From Nitrospina sp. (GTDB lineage: Bacteria; Nitrospinota; Nitrospinia; Nitrospinales; JACRGP01): a DNA stretch of 64,000 nt. Both the position numbers and the translations under genes were made by a program. The stretch covers positions 1 to 64,000 of the forward strand of contig JACAVV010000008.1 in assembly GCA_024648695.1 (NCBI GenBank). Direction: 5' to 3'. Numbering within the stretch: position 1 is the stretch's first letter; each line of letters starts with the position of its first letter. The notes below the pieces were generated by a model, which made no database searches, was not told the origin of the DNA, and saw nothing but the letters and a program-made list of their open reading frames with translations. Below, in pieces: positions 25,399 to 35,471 of this stretch.

Positions 25399-25701
25399 CT
25401 ACAATTCATCATCGCCGAAACGAATGATTTTTGATTCTTGATGTGACATTTCCGCAAGATGCAGGTTGTCGATAAAATGGACCACCTGTGCCATCAAACC
25501 TTCCATATAGCGGAAATCCGAACTGACTGCGGCGATGCCCAAATGAAGCACCTGCCAAACATCCTGATCTCCCACTTCGGATACGGAAATATTAAATTTG
25601 TTTTTCATCCGGTCTTTAATCGTTCTCAATACACTGCGTTTACCCTTCAGGGACCGGTTTCCATGAAGGACCAACTTAATCGAACAACAACCTACTACCA
25701 T
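25399..25701 (-). CDS. DUF503 / YlxP-like protein
   Basis: A 100-aa protein with the DUF503 pattern: 'HGNRSLKGKRSVLRTIKDRMKNKFNISVSEVGDQDVWQ', where the basic K-G-K-R-S-V-L motif is diagnostic. The family sits in nusA-infB operons of many bacteria, as here between infB and rbfA, and is thought to act in ribosome biogenesis. Its exact role is not settled. Confidence 0.88.
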   Translation of the reverse strand: MVVGCCSIKLVLHGNRSLKGKRSVLRTIKDRMKNKFNISVSEVGDQDVWQVLHLGIAAVSSDFRYMEGLMAQVVHFIDNLHLAEMSHQESKIIRFGDDEL

Positions 25702-25800
25702 AATTTGAAAAAATACGACCCCACAAAGATCATGAGGTAACTGAAAAAATTTCTAATCCGCGGACCAGCCACGGGTTTTACATCCGAAAGATACAACCCA

Positions 25801-28320
25801 TCAGGGGTTGACCTTTTCCAGAACAAAGGGCTCGACAATATCGCCTTGTTTCAAGTCCTGGTATTTTTCCAGGGCCAAACCACATTCGTATCCGGAAGGC
25901 ACCTCTTTTACATCATCTTTAAAACGTCTCAGAGAATGGATTTTACCCTCGTAAACCACCACGCTATCACGAATCAACCGCGCGCTGAAGTTTCTTTCCA
26001 GGTTGCCAGAAAGCACCATGCACCCGGCAATGACCCCGATTTTGGGGATCGAAAAAACTTCCCGTACCTCTGCACGCCCCGTGATGCGTTCCTTGAACTT
26101 GGGTTCCAGCATTCCGTCCATAGCTTTTTTCATATCGTTGATGGCATCGTAAATGACGCCATACAAACGAACGTCTACATTTTCCCTTGCGGCCAAAGTG
26201 GAAGCTTGCTCAGTGGGCCGTACATTGAATCCGATGACGATAGCGTTTGAAGCAGTTGAAAGCAATATGTCAGACTCGGTGATTCCGCCCACCGCGCCGT
26301 GAATGACCTTTATACGGATTTCATCGGAATCCAGTTTGGCGAAGGCTTCCTTGACCGCCTGAATGGACCCTTGAACATCGGCCTTAATGATCAAATTAAG
26401 CTCCTGAATTTTACCTTCCAGGATCTGCCGGTGCAGGTCGTCCATGGTGATACGGGATGTGTTGGCCAAATTGGCTTCCCTTTGCCTTTGCATTCGGGAC
26501 TGACTGATTTGCCGGGCTTTCCGCTCGTCGCGAACCGCAAAGAACCGTTCACCGGGTTGGGGAACTTCCGGAAGCCCCAAAATTTCAACAGGCACAGAAG
26601 GGCCTGCCGACTGGGTTTTCCGGCCATGATCATTAATTAGAGCCCGGACCTTTCCAAAATAAGCGCCAGCGATGAAAGGGTCTCCAATACTCAATGTGCC
26701 CTTTTCGACAATAACCGTAGCCACAGGTCCGCGGCCCTTGTCGAGTTTGGACTCTATCACGATCCCTTGCGCCATGAGTTTCGGATTGGATTTGAGTTCC
26801 ATGATTTCCGCTTGCAAATGGAGCATTTCCAGAAGTGTGTCGATACCCGTTTTCTGAATAGCCGACACCTCGGTGAAAATGGTTTGTCCACCCCAATCTT
26901 CGGGTAACAGCCCCAGATCGGCTAACTGCTTTTTCACCTCATCCGGCTTGGCATCCGGTTTGTCGATTTTGTTGATAGCAACGACGATAGGTACCTTTGC
27001 GGCGTTTGCGTGATCGATAGCTTCTTCCGTTTGCGGTTTTATGCCGTCGTCGGCCGCCACCACCAGAACCACGATATCCGTAACCTGCGCCCCGCGAGCC
27101 CGCATGGCTGTAAAAGCTTCGTGACCGGGGGTGTCCAGGAAAGTAATGGAATAGTTTTTGTATTTAACTTCGTAGGCACCGATATGCTGGGTGATTCCCC
27201 CTTTTTCGGATTGAGTCAGGTTGGTTTCCCGAATAGCATCAAGGAGAGACGTTTTACCGTGATCGACGTGTCCCATGATAGTGACAATGGGAGGCCGTGG
27301 TTTGTGGTCTTCCGGTTTATCCACCTCGGTTTCCTCCATTTCCAACTCGGACTCGGGAGAAACGATCTCAACCTCAAACCCACGCTTATCAGCAATTTTG
27401 CTTGCGGTTTCAACATCCAGACTTTGGTTGATGGTGGCCAGGATACCAAAGCTCATGAGGTCTTTAATGATCTCGTTCGGACTGCATTTCAAGGTGTCAC
27501 CAAGATCCCGGATGGACATGTTTTCAGAGAGTTGGGCTTTTTCAAAACCCATATCATCATGGGTCTCAGCCGGTTTGGAATCTGATTCCTGTTTTTCCGG
27601 TTTGCTTTTGGAGGTTTTGGAGGTTTCCGGGGGAGACTCTGCTTTACCTGGGTGTTTTGCTTTATCTCCCTCAGCTTTTGTAGGAGGCTTCCCTTTATTT
27701 TCTTCTTCCGCCTTTTCCTCTTTTTTAGTTATTTTAAGTCCGTGTTTTTTGGAGGCTTTTAATTTAGCCTCTTCCGACTCAGAAAGGACTTCTTGCTTAG
27801 AGGTTGGTTTTTCCGTTCCTTTGGGGGCATCGGTTTTTTTCCTGTGACCTTCTTCACCCGGTTTGGCTTCGGCTTTTACTTTTCGTTTCGCTTTGGATTT
27901 AGCCGCGGCATCCCTGGAATCTTTTGCCTTGGGAGCGGCGATTTTCGCTTTCGTGGTGGATTTGGCCTTTGTGGATTTTTTATGGTCTCCGGCAGAGGCT
28001 TCATCGTTTTCAGATTCGGCCTTTTTCGTTTTGGCTTCGGTTTTGGGAGCGGCTTTCTTTTTGGCAGACGATTTGGGCGCAGATTTAGGCGACGCTTTGG
28101 CTTTTGCTTTGGTCGATGATTTTGATTTGGTTTTTGCAGTGGCCTTTTTTTGGGTCGCTTTATTGTCGCCAAAGACGTCCCTGATCAGATTAGCCACATC
28201 TTCATCAATCGAACTCATATAATTTTTGACACTGATATCGTTCTTTTTGAGTTCGTCAATGATTTGGTCGTTTTGAACCTTCAGCTCCAAAGCCAATTTA
28301 TTTATTCGGATTTTTGCCAA
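25801..28320 (-). CDS. infB: translation initiation factor IF-2
   Basis: An 839-aa GTPase that places initiator tRNA on the 30S subunit. The N-terminal IF2-N domain (residues 1-50) is followed by a long Lys/Ala/Glu-rich low-complexity linker to about residue 270, a second IF2-N-like segment ('[26 protein letters not shown]'), and the GTPase with G1 GHVDHGKT near residue 348 and the 'NKIDKPDA' G4. Domains II-IV are complete. The linker is biased in composition, as in other IF-2 proteins, and produces long meaningless antisense frames. It lies between nusA (48 nt upstream) and DUF503. Confidence 0.97.
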   Translation of the reverse strand: MAKIRINKLALELKVQNDQIIDELKKNDISVKNYMSSIDEDVANLIRDVFGDNKATQKKATAKTKSKSSTKAKAKASPKSAPKSSAKKKAAPKTEAKTKKAESENDEASAGDHKKSTKAKSTTKAKIAAPKAKDSRDAAAKSKAKRKVKAEAKPGEEGHRKKTDAPKGTEKPTSKQEVLSESEEAKLKASKKHGLKITKKEEKAEEENKGKPPTKAEGDKAKHPGKAESPPETSKTSKSKPEKQESDSKPAETHDDMGFEKAQLSENMSIRDLGDTLKCSPNEIIKDLMSFGILATINQSLDVETASKIADKRGFEVEIVSPESELEMEETEVDKPEDHKPRPPIVTIMGHVDHGKTSLLDAIRETNLTQSEKGGITQHIGAYEVKYKNYSITFLDTPGHEAFTAMRARGAQVTDIVVLVVAADDGIKPQTEEAIDHANAAKVPIVVAINKIDKPDAKPDEVKKQLADLGLLPEDWGGQTIFTEVSAIQKTGIDTLLEMLHLQAEIMELKSNPKLMAQGIVIESKLDKGRGPVATVIVEKGTLSIGDPFIAGAYFGKVRALINDHGRKTQSAGPSVPVEILGLPEVPQPGERFFAVRDERKARQISQSRMQRQREANLANTSRITMDDLHRQILEGKIQELNLIIKADVQGSIQAVKEAFAKLDSDEIRIKVIHGAVGGITESDILLSTASNAIVIGFNVRPTEQASTLAARENVDVRLYGVIYDAINDMKKAMDGMLEPKFKERITGRAEVREVFSIPKIGVIAGCMVLSGNLERNFSARLIRDSVVVYEGKIHSLRRFKDDVKEVPSGYECGLALEKYQDLKQGDIVEPFVLEKVNP

Positions 28321-28368
28321 ATGTATAGTCTCCTGTTTGTTCGCGAAAAAAAGAACCCATAAACCGTC

Positions 28369-30093
28369 CTATTGCGCACTTTCATATTTTTCCATGTGTT
28401 GTTTGGCCTGCTCAAGAATCGATTCAGCAATTTCCTGATCCATTCCATCCAAAGCTACCAACTCCTCCAATGGGGTTACGGACAATTCCGCTATATCTTG
28501 AAATCCATTTTGTTTTAAAATGCTTATTGTTTCCGGATCAATATGTTCCAACTCGTCCAAAGGCATTTCAGCCTCCTCTTGCTCATCCTCTTCCGATGAT
28601 GCAACCGTTTCCTCAACAGTGTCTCCCAGATTGTCGGCCAGTTCTGGCCCTGATTCCTCGTCCGGGTTTTCATCCTCTTCAAAAATCTCTTCGGTTTCCT
28701 CAACCGATTCATCTGAAGTGGTGCCTGTATCCTCTAAGTCGTCTTCTAAAACGGGTACGCCTTCAGATACCAGTTCGTTGATTTCTTCATCTCCGGCATC
28801 ACTTTCAGTGACCGCAGGAGAACAATTTTCCTCCGCCAGGTTAAAAATAGCTTCCGCTTTTTTAGGCCCGATTCCCGAAAGCTTGGTCAAACCTTCCGTG
28901 CCAATTTCAAGGACATCTTTAATAGTGGTGACCTCGTTGGAAAACAAGATGGCAACGATTTTCTCTCCCAAGCCCTTGGCGACCTTGACCAACTCCAGCA
29001 AATCCTCTTCGCTATCCGGCGCACGTTTGGTTAAGGACAGCGGATGCTTTTCCAGCAGGTCTCCTGCTTCGGACTCACCTTTAATATCTATTTTCCATTT
29101 AACCAGTTTGGCCGCGAGCCGCACATTCTGGCCCTTTTTTCCAATGGCTAAAGACATCTGGTCATCAGCGACGATAAGGGTCATTTGCTTTTCCTTCTCG
29201 TCCATGAGAATTCGGGAAATTTTTGCTGGGCTGAGAGCGTTCCTAATGAAAACCTGAGGGTCTTCGGAATACTCAACGATGTCAATTTTTTCCCCGCGCA
29301 ATTCCTGAACAATCGATTGCACGCGCATGCCGCGCATTCCCACACAAGCGCCCACGGCGTCGATATCGCGGTCATTGGTTTTGACAGTAATTTTAGTGCG
29401 GCCATTCGGTTCGCGGGCGATAGCCATGATCTCTACCATGCCTTCGCTGATTTCGGGTACCTCCATCTCGAACAAGCGTTTGATCAAACCCGTGTGGGTT
29501 CGAGACAGGATTACGGAAGCATGTTTGGAGGTCTTTTTAACATCCAGAACGTAAGCTCGTACCCGTTCTCCCCGATTGAATGTTTCCCGAAACACCTGTT
29601 CACGGCGCGGCAGTACCCCTTCGATTTTTCCGAGGTCTATAATCATATCACCATGTTCGAACCTTTGAAACATCCCGCTGATCAAGTCATTTTTCTTCTT
29701 GATGAATTCATTATAAACCAACTCGATTTCCGCTTCGCGGACCTTTTGCAGAATAACCTGCTTGGCCAGTTGGGCGGCAATTCTCCCATAGTTTTCAAGG
29801 ATTTCCTTAATCAAAACCGTTTCACCCAATTCGGCATCCGGGATCAACTCCTGGGCAGATTTGAGATCGATTTGGTTATCGGGATCTTCCACCGATTCTA
29901 CCACAGTTTTTTCGGCGAAGATTTCCACTTCGCCGGTCGATTCACTAAAGGACGATTGCATATTTTCCACATCCGGCAAGAGTTTGCGGGCGGCGGCTTC
30001 TACGGCGCTTTTCAGGGCATCAATGAGCACATCTTTATCGATGCCTTTTTCGCGGCTTATTTGCTCCAGGATATGGATGGTTTCAAAGCTCAT
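28369..30093 (-). CDS. nusA: transcription factor NusA with acidic C-terminal extension
   Basis: A 574-aa elongation/termination factor. N-terminal RNA-polymerase-binding domain (1-125), S1 ('GDMIIDLGKIEGVLPRREQ'), KH1/KH2 ('GMRGMRVQSIVQELRGEKIDIVEY' and 'SLAIGKKGQNVRLAAKL'), then helix-hairpin-helix repeats ('LTKLSGIGPKKAEAIF' near 400) and a Glu/Asp-rich linker (about 420-515) leading to a second helix-hairpin-helix-like end. The acidic linker between two HhH-type repeats makes it longer than the ~500 aa common form. It follows rimP by 7 nt. Confidence 0.96.
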   Translation of the reverse strand: MSFETIHILEQISREKGIDKDVLIDALKSAVEAAARKLLPDVENMQSSFSESTGEVEIFAEKTVVESVEDPDNQIDLKSAQELIPDAELGETVLIKEILENYGRIAAQLAKQVILQKVREAEIELVYNEFIKKKNDLISGMFQRFEHGDMIIDLGKIEGVLPRREQVFRETFNRGERVRAYVLDVKKTSKHASVILSRTHTGLIKRLFEMEVPEISEGMVEIMAIAREPNGRTKITVKTNDRDIDAVGACVGMRGMRVQSIVQELRGEKIDIVEYSEDPQVFIRNALSPAKISRILMDEKEKQMTLIVADDQMSLAIGKKGQNVRLAAKLVKWKIDIKGESEAGDLLEKHPLSLTKRAPDSEEDLLELVKVAKGLGEKIVAILFSNEVTTIKDVLEIGTEGLTKLSGIGPKKAEAIFNLAEENCSPAVTESDAGDEEINELVSEGVPVLEDDLEDTGTTSDESVEETEEIFEEDENPDEESGPELADNLGDTVEETVASSEEDEQEEAEMPLDELEHIDPETISILKQNGFQDIAELSVTPLEELVALDGMDQEIAESILEQAKQHMEKYESAQ

Positions 30094-30100
30094 GGCTTGG

Positions 30101-30562
30101 TTAAATCTCTATAATTAAATGGGCTTTTGAAATGCTTTCCAGTGGAATTTCAATAATCTTCCCTTGGCATTCCATTAAAACAGTATCGTTAATAAAATCT
30201 TTTAAGGTTCCGTTAAAATTTTTCTGATTATTGATGGAAGAAAAGGTTGTGACCTTCACGCGATGATTCTTGAACCTTAGAAAGTCTTTTTCCTTTTTTA
30301 AGGGCCGGTCCAACCCGGGTGAGGAAACTTCCAATATATAAGAGGTGTGAATGACTTGATCGATTTCAATTATGTCTTCAATGAGGTGGCTCACCTTTTG
30401 GCAATCGTTTACCGTAACCCCTCCTTCCTTATCTATATATACCCTTAAGAACCAGTTTTTTCCTTCCTTTTTATATTCAACGTCTACAAGCTCCAGGTGT
30501 TCCTGGCTGATCACCGGTTCGATTATTCCCGTGACAGCTTGAGAAATAGAGGCTTTTCCCAT
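30101..30562 (-). CDS. rimP: ribosome maturation factor RimP
   Basis: A 153-aa 30S maturation factor. 'LELVDVEYKKEGKNWFLRVYIDKEGGVTVNDCQKVS' and 'YILEVSSPGLDRPLKKEKDF' are the two family signatures, in the N-terminal and linker regions, with an SH3-like C-terminus. It is the first gene of the operon rimP-nusA-infB-DUF503-rbfA-truB-rpsO-pnp. Confidence 0.95.
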   Translation of the reverse strand: MGKASISQAVTGIIEPVISQEHLELVDVEYKKEGKNWFLRVYIDKEGGVTVNDCQKVSHLIEDIIEIDQVIHTSYILEVSSPGLDRPLKKEKDFLRFKNHRVKVTTFSSINNQKNFNGTLKDFINDTVLMECQGKIIEIPLESISKAHLIIEI

Positions 30563-30655
30563 TGGTATTTTCGAACCGCGATCTTGATACTACTCAAAAT
30601 TGTTTGAGTCCCGACTTCCAAAAGGAATTCGCTGACGGGACCCAGAAATTCAACT

Positions 30656-30681
30656 CAAAAAAAAACGGGCTCCAAAGCCCG
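30656..30681 (-). terminator. intrinsic terminator upstream of rimP
   Basis: On the minus strand CGGGCT, loop TTGG and AGCCCG are followed by a run of nine to ten T. It lies 94 nt before the rimP start, and the nearest upstream minus-strand gene ends 340 nt away. It therefore either ends a long 3' untranslated region, ends a small RNA, or attenuates the operon's leader. Confidence 0.7.
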
Positions 30682-31020
30682 CATTTGCAGACATTCAAAT
30701 GTTGCCTAATTTTACAAGATCGGATTTAGGGTTTCAAGCAAAATTCAAGGAATTACATACGAAAGAAATTAAAAAGTGTCGGAAGGATTGCTTTAAAAGC
30801 GATATTTTTTCTAAATTGTCGGGAATTTTTAAAAAAAATTCCTTTAAGTCAATTTTATGAAGCCAGGAATGAAAAGGCAAGTTGACCTGAAAAATCCGGA
30901 ATGGGTTGTCATACAAGGAGATTATTTCTTAACTTAACTCCATTCAATTATGCATAAGAGCACATGCCCTCTCCCGCGGTGGGGAGAGGGTAGAGTGTTC
31001 TTATTAAAATTTGGGTTTAT
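30682..31020. other. intergenic region with a repeat relic
   Basis: No convincing gene. The short minus-strand frame at 30734-30916 has no ribosome binding site and biased composition. At 30967-30990 lies CCCTCTCCC / GGGGAGAGGG, a half-copy of the dispersed palindromic repeat. I checked for the tRNA often found before rimP in other bacteria and saw none. Confidence 0.5.
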
Positions 31021-31614
31021 CTAGTCATTAATCTGAACCTGTATTCGGAGATCTATATTTCCATCATTATCAAAATCATATCCATTAGTTTCTGGCACAT
31101 AATTGAATTGCATATTCCAGTCTTCGGCTTTGCAGTCTTTACCTTCTTTTTCAAGATCAAGTAAATGTTGGCGAAATTTTCCAATTGGATGATAATTTCC
31201 TCTGATGAAAAGCAAATTACCTGAGGCGATATCAAGCCAACTTACCGGGTCGAACCAAAAGTTCATTTCAGTACCTAATTCCAGAGCTGGACAGGGTCCA
31301 GGTAGGATAAAATTGGCATCATAAATAAAAGTAATACTTCCACCTCCTGTGGCCGTTTGGTCGATATCGTCACAAAGTAAGGCGGAATTGGTGCCACGTT
31401 TTACAAAATCCAAACTATTTTCCGGAACAAATTGTATGGTGGCTTGACCATACACTCCATCCTGACCGCAACCATTGGCTTCGGCGAATGTGGGTCCTAA
31501 TCCTGATACGGCCAGAACGGCACCAAGAATCAGAAAAAAATTGAAATATGCTTTTGCAGACTTAGTTTTGAAATTTGAGCGTACTTCGACGTTCGAATTT
31601 TTGAAAGCTTTCAT
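31021..31614 (-). CDS. secreted protein of unknown function
   Basis: A 197-aa protein with a hydrophobic export segment (residues 25-45, ending FAEA), giving a mature start N-G-C-G-Q-D-G. Cysteines at 'GCGQD', 'LLCDD', 'PGPCPAL' and 'DCKAED' could pair as disulfides. The last part has D-F-D-N-D-G-N-I-D-L, a calcium-binding loop of the dockerin/EF-hand type. No family is recognised. It is alone on its strand, separated from proS by a gene remnant. The N-terminus before the hydrophobic segment is unusually long and basic, so a later start is possible. Confidence 0.7.
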   Translation of the reverse strand: MKAFKNSNVEVRSNFKTKSAKAYFNFFLILGAVLAVSGLGPTFAEANGCGQDGVYGQATIQFVPENSLDFVKRGTNSALLCDDIDQTATGGGSITFIYDANFILPGPCPALELGTEMNFWFDPVSWLDIASGNLLFIRGNYHPIGKFRQHLLDLEKEGKDCKAEDWNMQFNYVPETNGYDFDNDGNIDLRIQVQIND

Positions 31615-31650
31615 CTATTTTGTTTTCCTTATCTTTCAGATAATTGAGTA

Positions 31651-31785
31651 TCAGTTGAAGCTAACGCAGGTCTTCCAGACGATCTGGCTGTCTCCAACTC
31701 TTAACAGAAAATCTGAAATCAGTTCCCCATCGGTTTTCAAAGTTCTTGGGTCGATTTCGGTCACTGTACCCCCCCCTGCAATGGA
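31651..31785 (-). pseudogene. possible gene remnant downstream of a G8 tract
   Basis: On the minus strand a 44-codon open stretch reads like real protein (contains 'TVTEIDPRTLKTDGEL' and 'LLRVGDSQIVWKTCVSF'), but has no ATG and is preceded by an in-frame stop. It begins just before a run of eight G (31769-31776). Upstream, in another frame, an ATG at 31858 opens a hydrophobic leader that runs into the same G run, so a change in run length could join the two. It may be a relic or a slippage-controlled gene. Confidence 0.3.
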
Positions 31786-31868
31786 TTACCCTGATTATGG
31801 TAAGTTGGCAGGTGGATATTAAGCAGTATCCGGCAAAAAGCTGTAAAAGGAAACACAAAAATGCAGCA

Positions 31869-33581
31869 TTAGATATTTTTTAACATCTCTGGGAATTTTT
31901 CCAGAATGGAGGGATAATCGTATAGGTCGGATTGGTGCGTTTTTCTGATTTTTATCTCAATCTGGCCATTTTTCAGATTTTTCGGGCCCAAAATGATCTT
32001 CATAGGTGTACCAATGAGGTCCGCGTCGTTCAATTTAACGCCAAGACGGTCGGATCGGTCGTCCAGCAGGACTTCAATTCCCATTTCAGTCAGGGTTTGG
32101 TAACAGTTATCACTGGCTTCCCGGGTTATTTCATCAGAATAATTGACCGGTATGATTTGTACTTGAAAAGGAGCGAGCGCGGTGGGCCAGACGATTCCCT
32201 TGTCATCATGGTTTTGTTCAATAGCCGCGGCGGCGGTGCGTCCCACACCGACACCATAACATCCCATGACCATCACTTGTTCCTTGCCATTGGGGTCCAG
32301 GAAATGGGCCTTGAGAGCTTCACTGTATTTGGTTCCCAGGATGAAAATATGACCCACTTCAATTCCTCTGCGGATTCCATAGGTACCCGTTTCACATTTC
32401 GGGCAAGGCGAATTTTCTTCAATTAAAGTAATATCTCCGGATTGCTCGATTGGAAAATCCCGTGACGGATTGACGCCTTTATAATGGAAATCGACCTTGT
32501 TGGCTCCGCAAAAGGCGTTTTCCATGTGGAGGACTTCGCGATCAGCAAAAATTTTAACGTTTTTCAAACTTACAGGTCCCACAAATCCGACAGGTACGCC
32601 GGTTTTTTCTTTTATGAGGCTTTCGTTGGCAGGGTGCGCCCAGGCACTTCCTGCCAGATTTTTCAATTTGACCGGATTCACTTGCCGGTCGCCACGGACG
32701 ATTCCCGCGATGAGTCCATCCTCGGTTTCGAATACGATGGTCTTGATGATGTGGTCCGGGCTGGTGCTTAAAAATTGTGTGACCTCCTCCACCGTTTTTT
32801 GACTGGGGGTAGACACCTCTTCCAAATCCTGTAAGTTTCCCGAGTCTTTGGGTTCACCAGGATCCGGTGCCTCCGCTTTTTCGATGTTTGACGCATAATT
32901 ACAGTTTGAGCAAAAAGCGATGGCATCTTCTCCAGAATCGGCCAACACGGCAAATTCATGCGAGAAACTGCCCCCTATGGTTCCTGAGTCGGCTTCCACG
33001 CGTTTGAATTCCAATCCGCATCGCTCAAAGATATTACAGTAAGCTTGGCTGACTCGCTGATACGTTTCTTGAGTGCATTGTTCATCGGCGTGAAAACTGT
33101 AGGCATCTTTCATCATGAATTCACGTCCACGCATGATCCCGAATCGGGGTCGAATTTCATCACGAAACTTGGTTTGGATCTGATACATCAGCATGGGCAG
33201 TTGGCGATAGGATTTCACTTCTTTGCGAATGATGTCGGTGATGACTTCCTCGTGTGTCGGACCGTAACAGAATTCGCGGTCATGGCGATCTTTGATTCTC
33301 AGTAATTCTTTACCGTAAAAGGACCAGCGCTTGCTTTCTTTCCAAAGTTCAGCCGGTTGAATGCTGGGGAGGAACACTTCCTGTCCGCCAATCTTGTTCA
33401 TTTCCTCACGAATGATGGCCTCTACTTTTCTGAGTACCCGGAGTCCCAGGGGCAGGATCGAGTAAATGCCAGTAGCCAGTTGGCGGACCATCCCCGAACG
33501 TACCATGAGTTTGTGGCTGATCACTTCAGCATCGGTTGGGGATTCTTTAAGGGTCGGAATAAAAAGATTGGAGTATTTCAT
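31869..33581 (-). CDS. proS: prolyl-tRNA synthetase (bacterial type)
   Basis: A 570-aa class II synthetase. Motif 1 lies in the N-terminal 'GIYSILPLGLRVLRKVEAIIREEM', motif 2 in 'KFRDEIRPRFGIMRGREFMMKDAYSF', and the editing insertion occupies about residues 225-390. Motif 3 ('GCYGVGVGRTAAA') and the anticodon-binding domain complete it. Length and insertion place it in the bacterial ProS type that deacylates Ala-tRNA(Pro). Transcribed alone, 133 nt from the phosphonate-type gene. Confidence 0.97.
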   Translation of the reverse strand: MKYSNLFIPTLKESPTDAEVISHKLMVRSGMVRQLATGIYSILPLGLRVLRKVEAIIREEMNKIGGQEVFLPSIQPAELWKESKRWSFYGKELLRIKDRHDREFCYGPTHEEVITDIIRKEVKSYRQLPMLMYQIQTKFRDEIRPRFGIMRGREFMMKDAYSFHADEQCTQETYQRVSQAYCNIFERCGLEFKRVEADSGTIGGSFSHEFAVLADSGEDAIAFCSNCNYASNIEKAEAPDPGEPKDSGNLQDLEEVSTPSQKTVEEVTQFLSTSPDHIIKTIVFETEDGLIAGIVRGDRQVNPVKLKNLAGSAWAHPANESLIKEKTGVPVGFVGPVSLKNVKIFADREVLHMENAFCGANKVDFHYKGVNPSRDFPIEQSGDITLIEENSPCPKCETGTYGIRRGIEVGHIFILGTKYSEALKAHFLDPNGKEQVMVMGCYGVGVGRTAAAAIEQNHDDKGIVWPTALAPFQVQIIPVNYSDEITREASDNCYQTLTEMGIEVLLDDRSDRLGVKLNDADLIGTPMKIILGPKNLKNGQIEIKIRKTHQSDLYDYPSILEKFPEMLKNI

Positions 33582-33713
33582 CGATTTCTATAGTTGATAT
33601 TTAATAGAGCAAAGCCAGCCTAAAACAGTTAGGCGCAATGGCTCCGTAATTGAAAATTGAATAGTCAGGATTTCTTCAGAAAAACGGATTGTGCATTTAA
33701 AGCAGAGCTGGAA

Positions 33714-35471
33714 TCAAGGCAAAAATAAAGTGTTCGCCAATTCGATATCTTCACGGTTGTGAATTTCCAGCCAGCCTTTGTGGATTTCTAGAAAGTTGAT
33801 GTTGAATCCGCGATCAATCATTTCCTGAATGAGGTCGGTGAATGAAATCTTCGAAACGTCCTCAGCTTCCTGAAACGGGCCTTTATAATTTTTCAGACAA
33901 TCCTCATAAGTTTCGAGAAAATTCTCCGCTCCCGTTTTTGTGAACTTTGCGAGGCCAATGAATTCGTGAGTGGCGGTTTCGGGATTGATGCTTTTCCCGA
34001 TTTTGGAAATGATGTTTTCGTAGACAAAACTGATCCGACGCCGTGACGGTACGTGTTTGTTACGGCTGATTACGAAATCCACCTTTTTGCCGGTGTTATC
34101 CTTGGGAGGATGTCCGTTGGCGTCTTTATGATATTGAAAGGAATTGTCCACAACCAGAACGATGTCTTCCTTGCAAACCATCAATTTCGAGATGGTATGG
34201 TGTTCCAAAAGGATATCCGAGAACAGCATGACAAAACCGTTCGCCATTTTTTCCCTGGCCATGTATAAGCTCGATAAGACGGAGCCTTCCTTATAATTTT
34301 TGTTTTCAATAATAGTGGCGCCTCTGGCTTCCAACTGGTCTTTTCCGTACCCGGCAATCACCGTCACGTCGGTCAATTTGTTGATTTGTAACGCTTTCAA
34401 TTGGCGGGTCAATAGGGGAATGCCGCCAATTTCCACCATGGCTTTGGGTTTGGTGCCAATATAAGGCTTCAAAACCTTTTCTTCGCCCGCGGCTGGGATG
34501 ATAGCGGCTGGCCCCTTTGAAACCTGTTCTTCCTGGTCTTTTTGTTTGACGTCCAGAAAGCCCACCGACCCGAAAATATCCTTCAGGGGAGCGCAGTTGG
34601 GGTCCGCTTCATAAGACCGCTGGTTGATGAGAATGGTTTTGGCCGTTTCTTCCATTGCTTTGTAAGCCGACCGCAACAAGTGGTTGGCATGGATGACGAT
34701 ATTAAAACCGTGAGTTTTCAATTCGGCTTCGGTGATCTGGTTGTAAGTAGTGGGTACACAAACAAGAGGTTTGGTGACGCCCAACTCTTTGCATAAATCC
34801 TTGTAAGAAGCGGCAAACTCCAGAACTTCATCCGGAGACTTGGATTTGGAATGAATCATGATCCCATCAGCGCCACCCTCCAGATAACATTTAGCGCGTT
34901 TTAAGGCATTTTTTACCGATTTTCCGGCAATGAGACTTTCCAGACGGGCAATGATCATAAAATCGTCGGTAGCCTGCACACTTTTTCCGCGCCGGATTTT
35001 GTTGGCGAACAGGTGGCGGTTCTCCAGGGTTTGCTGGGTTCCGTCCTCAAGACTGTTGCGCTTGGGAAACACTTTGTCTTCGATAATAACCGCGGAGACG
35101 CCGAGCCTTTCCAGTTTGGTGACCAGGTATTCAAAATTATTGGGATCGCCACCGGTGTCGCCGTCAACAATCATGGGTTTGTTTGTGACGGATAATATTT
35201 CCTGAATCGTTTGAAGCCTGGAATCGAAACTGACGATTTCGATATCGGGCATTCCTTTCGAAGACGAATCGGTGAGACTGCTTTCCCAGAGAGCGTCGAA
35301 TTCGAGAGTCACTGGTTTGCCGTCTTTTTGGCCCTGAATGGTTACGTTGTTTACGATGATGCCGCTAAGTCCATTATGAGCTTCCATTACTCGGACGAGT
35401 TTGCCCTCTTGAAGAAGTTCTTTCAGTTTTTTTCGTCTCGCTTCGGGAAGGATGTTTTGTTTTAATGTCAT
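33714..35471 (-). CDS. phosphoenolpyruvate mutase fused to a nucleotidyltransferase
   Basis: A 585-aa fusion. Residues 1-305 are a PEP mutase of the isocitrate-lyase superfamily: D103-G-D-T-G-G binds Mg, and E131-D-K-x-F-P-K-x-N-S140 is the loop that separates true PEP mutases from other family members. It would convert PEP to phosphonopyruvate, making a C-P bond. Residues 320-585 look like a sugar/cholinephosphate-type nucleotidyltransferase ('KPKAMVEIGGIPLLTRQLKAL'), as in fusions that load aminoethylphosphonate onto CMP. The usual G-x-G-x-R before that is A-A-G-E-E-K. No phosphonopyruvate decarboxylase or transaminase is adjacent. It overlaps the upstream small gene by 4 nt. Confidence 0.85.
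   Translation of the reverse strand: MTLKQNILPEARRKKLKELLQEGKLVRVMEAHNGLSGIIVNNVTIQGQKDGKPVTLEFDALWESSLTDSSSKGMPDIEIVSFDSRLQTIQEILSVTNKPMIVDGDTGGDPNNFEYLVTKLERLGVSAVIIEDKVFPKRNSLEDGTQQTLENRHLFANKIRRGKSVQATDDFMIIARLESLIAGKSVKNALKRAKCYLEGGADGIMIHSKSKSPDEVLEFAASYKDLCKELGVTKPLVCVPTTYNQITEAELKTHGFNIVIHANHLLRSAYKAMEETAKTILINQRSYEADPNCAPLKDIFGSVGFLDVKQKDQEEQVSKGPAAIIPAAGEEKVLKPYIGTKPKAMVEIGGIPLLTRQLKALQINKLTDVTVIAGYGKDQLEARGATIIENKNYKEGSVLSSLYMAREKMANGFVMLFSDILLEHHTISKLMVCKEDIVLVVDNSFQYHKDANGHPPKDNTGKKVDFVISRNKHVPSRRRISFVYENIISKIGKSINPETATHEFIGLAKFTKTGAENFLETYEDCLKNYKGPFQEAEDVSKISFTDLIQEMIDRGFNINFLEIHKGWLEIHNREDIELANTLFLP

Noticed and set aside
27793-28222. Phe/Gly- and Ala/Phe-rich frames opposite the infB linker
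   Set aside because: They result from the Lys/Ala-rich low-complexity linker of IF-2 read backwards.
29185-30114. 309-aa plus-strand frame opposite nusA
   Set aside because: It is the antisense shadow of the NusA S1/KH region; its composition is F/H-rich, it has no ribosome binding site and no domain.
30600-30730. Possible tRNA upstream of rimP, as in many rimP-nusA operons
   Set aside because: I looked for acceptor and T-arm pairing on the minus strand and found only the terminator hairpin.
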